Part shown: piece by piece, positions 4,599 to 5,338 of the stretch | How the letters are laid out: the number at the start of each line of letters is the position of its first letter | Position numbering within the stretch: position 1 is the first letter of the stretch | Source of the DNA: JAVBQJ01 sp045532655 | Lineage (GTDB): Bacteria; Verrucomicrobiota; Lentisphaeria; Victivallales; Victivallaceae | Direction: 5' to 3' | Assembly: GCA_045532655.1 (NCBI GenBank) | Contig: JAZSGI010000058.1 | Location: 1 to 5,338 of the forward strand | Length of the DNA: 5,338 nucleotides | Position numbers and translations under genes: made by a program | The notes under the pieces: generated by a model | What the model was told of the DNA's origin: nothing | Database searches by the model: none | Seen by the model: the letters and a program-made list of their open reading frames with translations, nothing else

Positions 4599-5338
4599 AT
4601 GAAAAAAGTTTGTTTTTTTATGTTGTGCTTCCTGATGATTTCTGCAGTTACTGCACAGACGTCCGTTCAATCATCCGTTGTGACAGATGATGGGGCGAAT
4701 GCCAGGAAAATATCTGTTAATGTGGATGTTGTGGTGCCGGTGGAAAAGGAAAAAAAGGCTGAAGAACCGGAAAAGAAATCAAATTTGCCCTGGGTGCTTG
4801 CTGTCTGTGACTTTGTAACCATTGATTCTATAGCTCTTGACGGACTCGAAGTGGTCAATAAACCGGTTGTTGTACCGGAACTTTCCACATTAACAGATGC
4901 AGACAGGGCATCTGCTAATTCTGTTATGCTCGGATTGGTTTTGCTGGCAGAAGCCGAAGATACCGCTGCAACAAATTCTGTAAACAGACTGTCGCAGATC
5001 CAGGACAATGAATTTGCCAGAGCAAAGGCTATTGCGGAATATGAACAGAAAATGAAGGAAGGTGTCCGTAATGTCGTCATCGGTGCAGATTTGCTTTGCG
5101 GCGAATTGGGGAATAAACCTGAACTTTTTGCTTTTGTTGACAAAGACAGATTCAACAAAGCTGCTGCTGCAGTATTGGAAAAAGATGAATTGCCGGAAAA
5201 TTATCTTGCAGAACTTGCCGGTGTTACCGGAGCAACTCATGCGGTATACGGCACTGTTTCTGATTTGCGTACTTCGGTAAAAAAGTTTACCGGTTATGGA
5301 ATTACTACAGAAAATACTCTTTATGAACTTGATCTGAT
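4599..5338 (+). CDS. Secreted protein with LpoB/CsgG-like fold signature (3' end outside window)
   Basis: An open frame from ATG 4599 reaches the window edge, giving 246 complete codons with no stop. The N-terminus MKKVCFFMLCFLMISAVTA is a signal peptide, with likely signal peptidase I cleavage after Ala19. There is no lipobox Cys. A Lys/Glu-rich linker (about 49-62) leads to a beta strand WVLAVCDF (65-72), like the opening 'IAVLDF' of CsgG/LpoB/TolB-N-type domains. ADLLCGELGNKPELFAFVDKDRF (163-185) fits the 'LttaL...vVeR' helix-strand unit of that fold. LAELAGVTGATHAVYGTVSDL (203-223) fits the 'A-x-x-lGadyvvyGsV' unit. Between them is an unusual, mostly helical insert (about 95-155, QNEFARAKAIAEYEQ-like charged segments). 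Family members act in the periplasm or outer membrane, for example as penicillin-binding-protein activators or secretion pores. The specific role here is unknown. The Shine-Dalgarno is weak (GGGG, 4591-4594). Confidence 0.8.
   Translation, partial: MKKVCFFMLCFLMISAVTAQTSVQSSVVTDDGANARKISVNVDVVVPVEKEKKAEEPEKKSNLPWVLAVCDFVTIDSIALDGLEVVNKPVVVPELSTLTDADRASANSVMLGLVLLAEAEDTAATNSVNRLSQIQDNEFARAKAIAEYEQKMKEGVRNVVIGADLLCGELGNKPELFAFVDKDRFNKAAAAVLEKDELPENYLAELAGVTGATHAVYGTVSDLRTSVKKFTGYGITTENTLYELDL

Noticed and set aside
4667..5158. Minus-strand Ser/Thr/Ala-rich open frame (163 codons)
   Set aside because: It is antisense to the secreted protein, whose signal peptide and fold motifs are convincing. 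The Ser-rich composition is a mirror effect of its codons.

Overview
The window looks like a chromosomal housekeeping segment from a moderately AT-rich, Gram-negative-type bacterium, most likely of the PVC superphylum (Lentisphaerae/Victivallales or a close relative). Three things point there: a dephospho-CoA kinase gene directly followed by rho, an order I recall from Chlamydiae and other PVC genomes; a Rho with a long disordered N-terminal extension; and envelope-type genes (an FtsB-like protein and a secreted LpoB/CsgG-like protein). The phylum is inferred from gene order and protein style, not proven.

Layout. At the left edge (1-59, minus strand) is the first 19 codons of a gene with a strong ribosome binding site, probably an IS4-type transposase, so an insertion sequence probably abuts this locus. 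Positions 60-446 hold no convincing gene. They contain a candidate plus-strand promoter (175-203), overlapping small dyads, a short GC-rich hairpin with a T-rich tail (248-270), and a strongly T-biased leader. Next comes a tight plus-strand operon: coaE (447-1061, start uncertain), rho (1066-2835, 4 nt after coaE) and an FtsB/DivIC-type small membrane protein (2864-3187, 28 nt after rho). It ends at a clear intrinsic terminator (3206-3238). A new promoter (3300-3327) leads to a single Gfo/Idh/MocA-type NAD(P)-dependent oxidoreductase (3366-4394) that resembles the UDP-GlcNAc 3-dehydrogenase (GnnA-like) group. The following 204 nt non-coding gap contains a 13-bp perfect inverted repeat, three spaced copies of a TGTCCGGACA-like motif and a hairpin with a T-run on the minus strand. 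From 4599 to the right edge runs a secreted protein with a CsgG/LpoB-like fold signature, cut off by the window.

How the genes relate. The first operon links CoA synthesis, transcription termination and the divisome. This is a plausible growth-linked cluster, but the proteins do not form a single pathway. The oxidoreductase and the secreted protein have envelope-related candidate roles but no pathway partner is visible. I see no complete undescribed system. The best leads are the disordered Asn/Arg-rich extension of Rho combined with an unusual rho operon leader, and the repeat-rich gap at 4395-4598.
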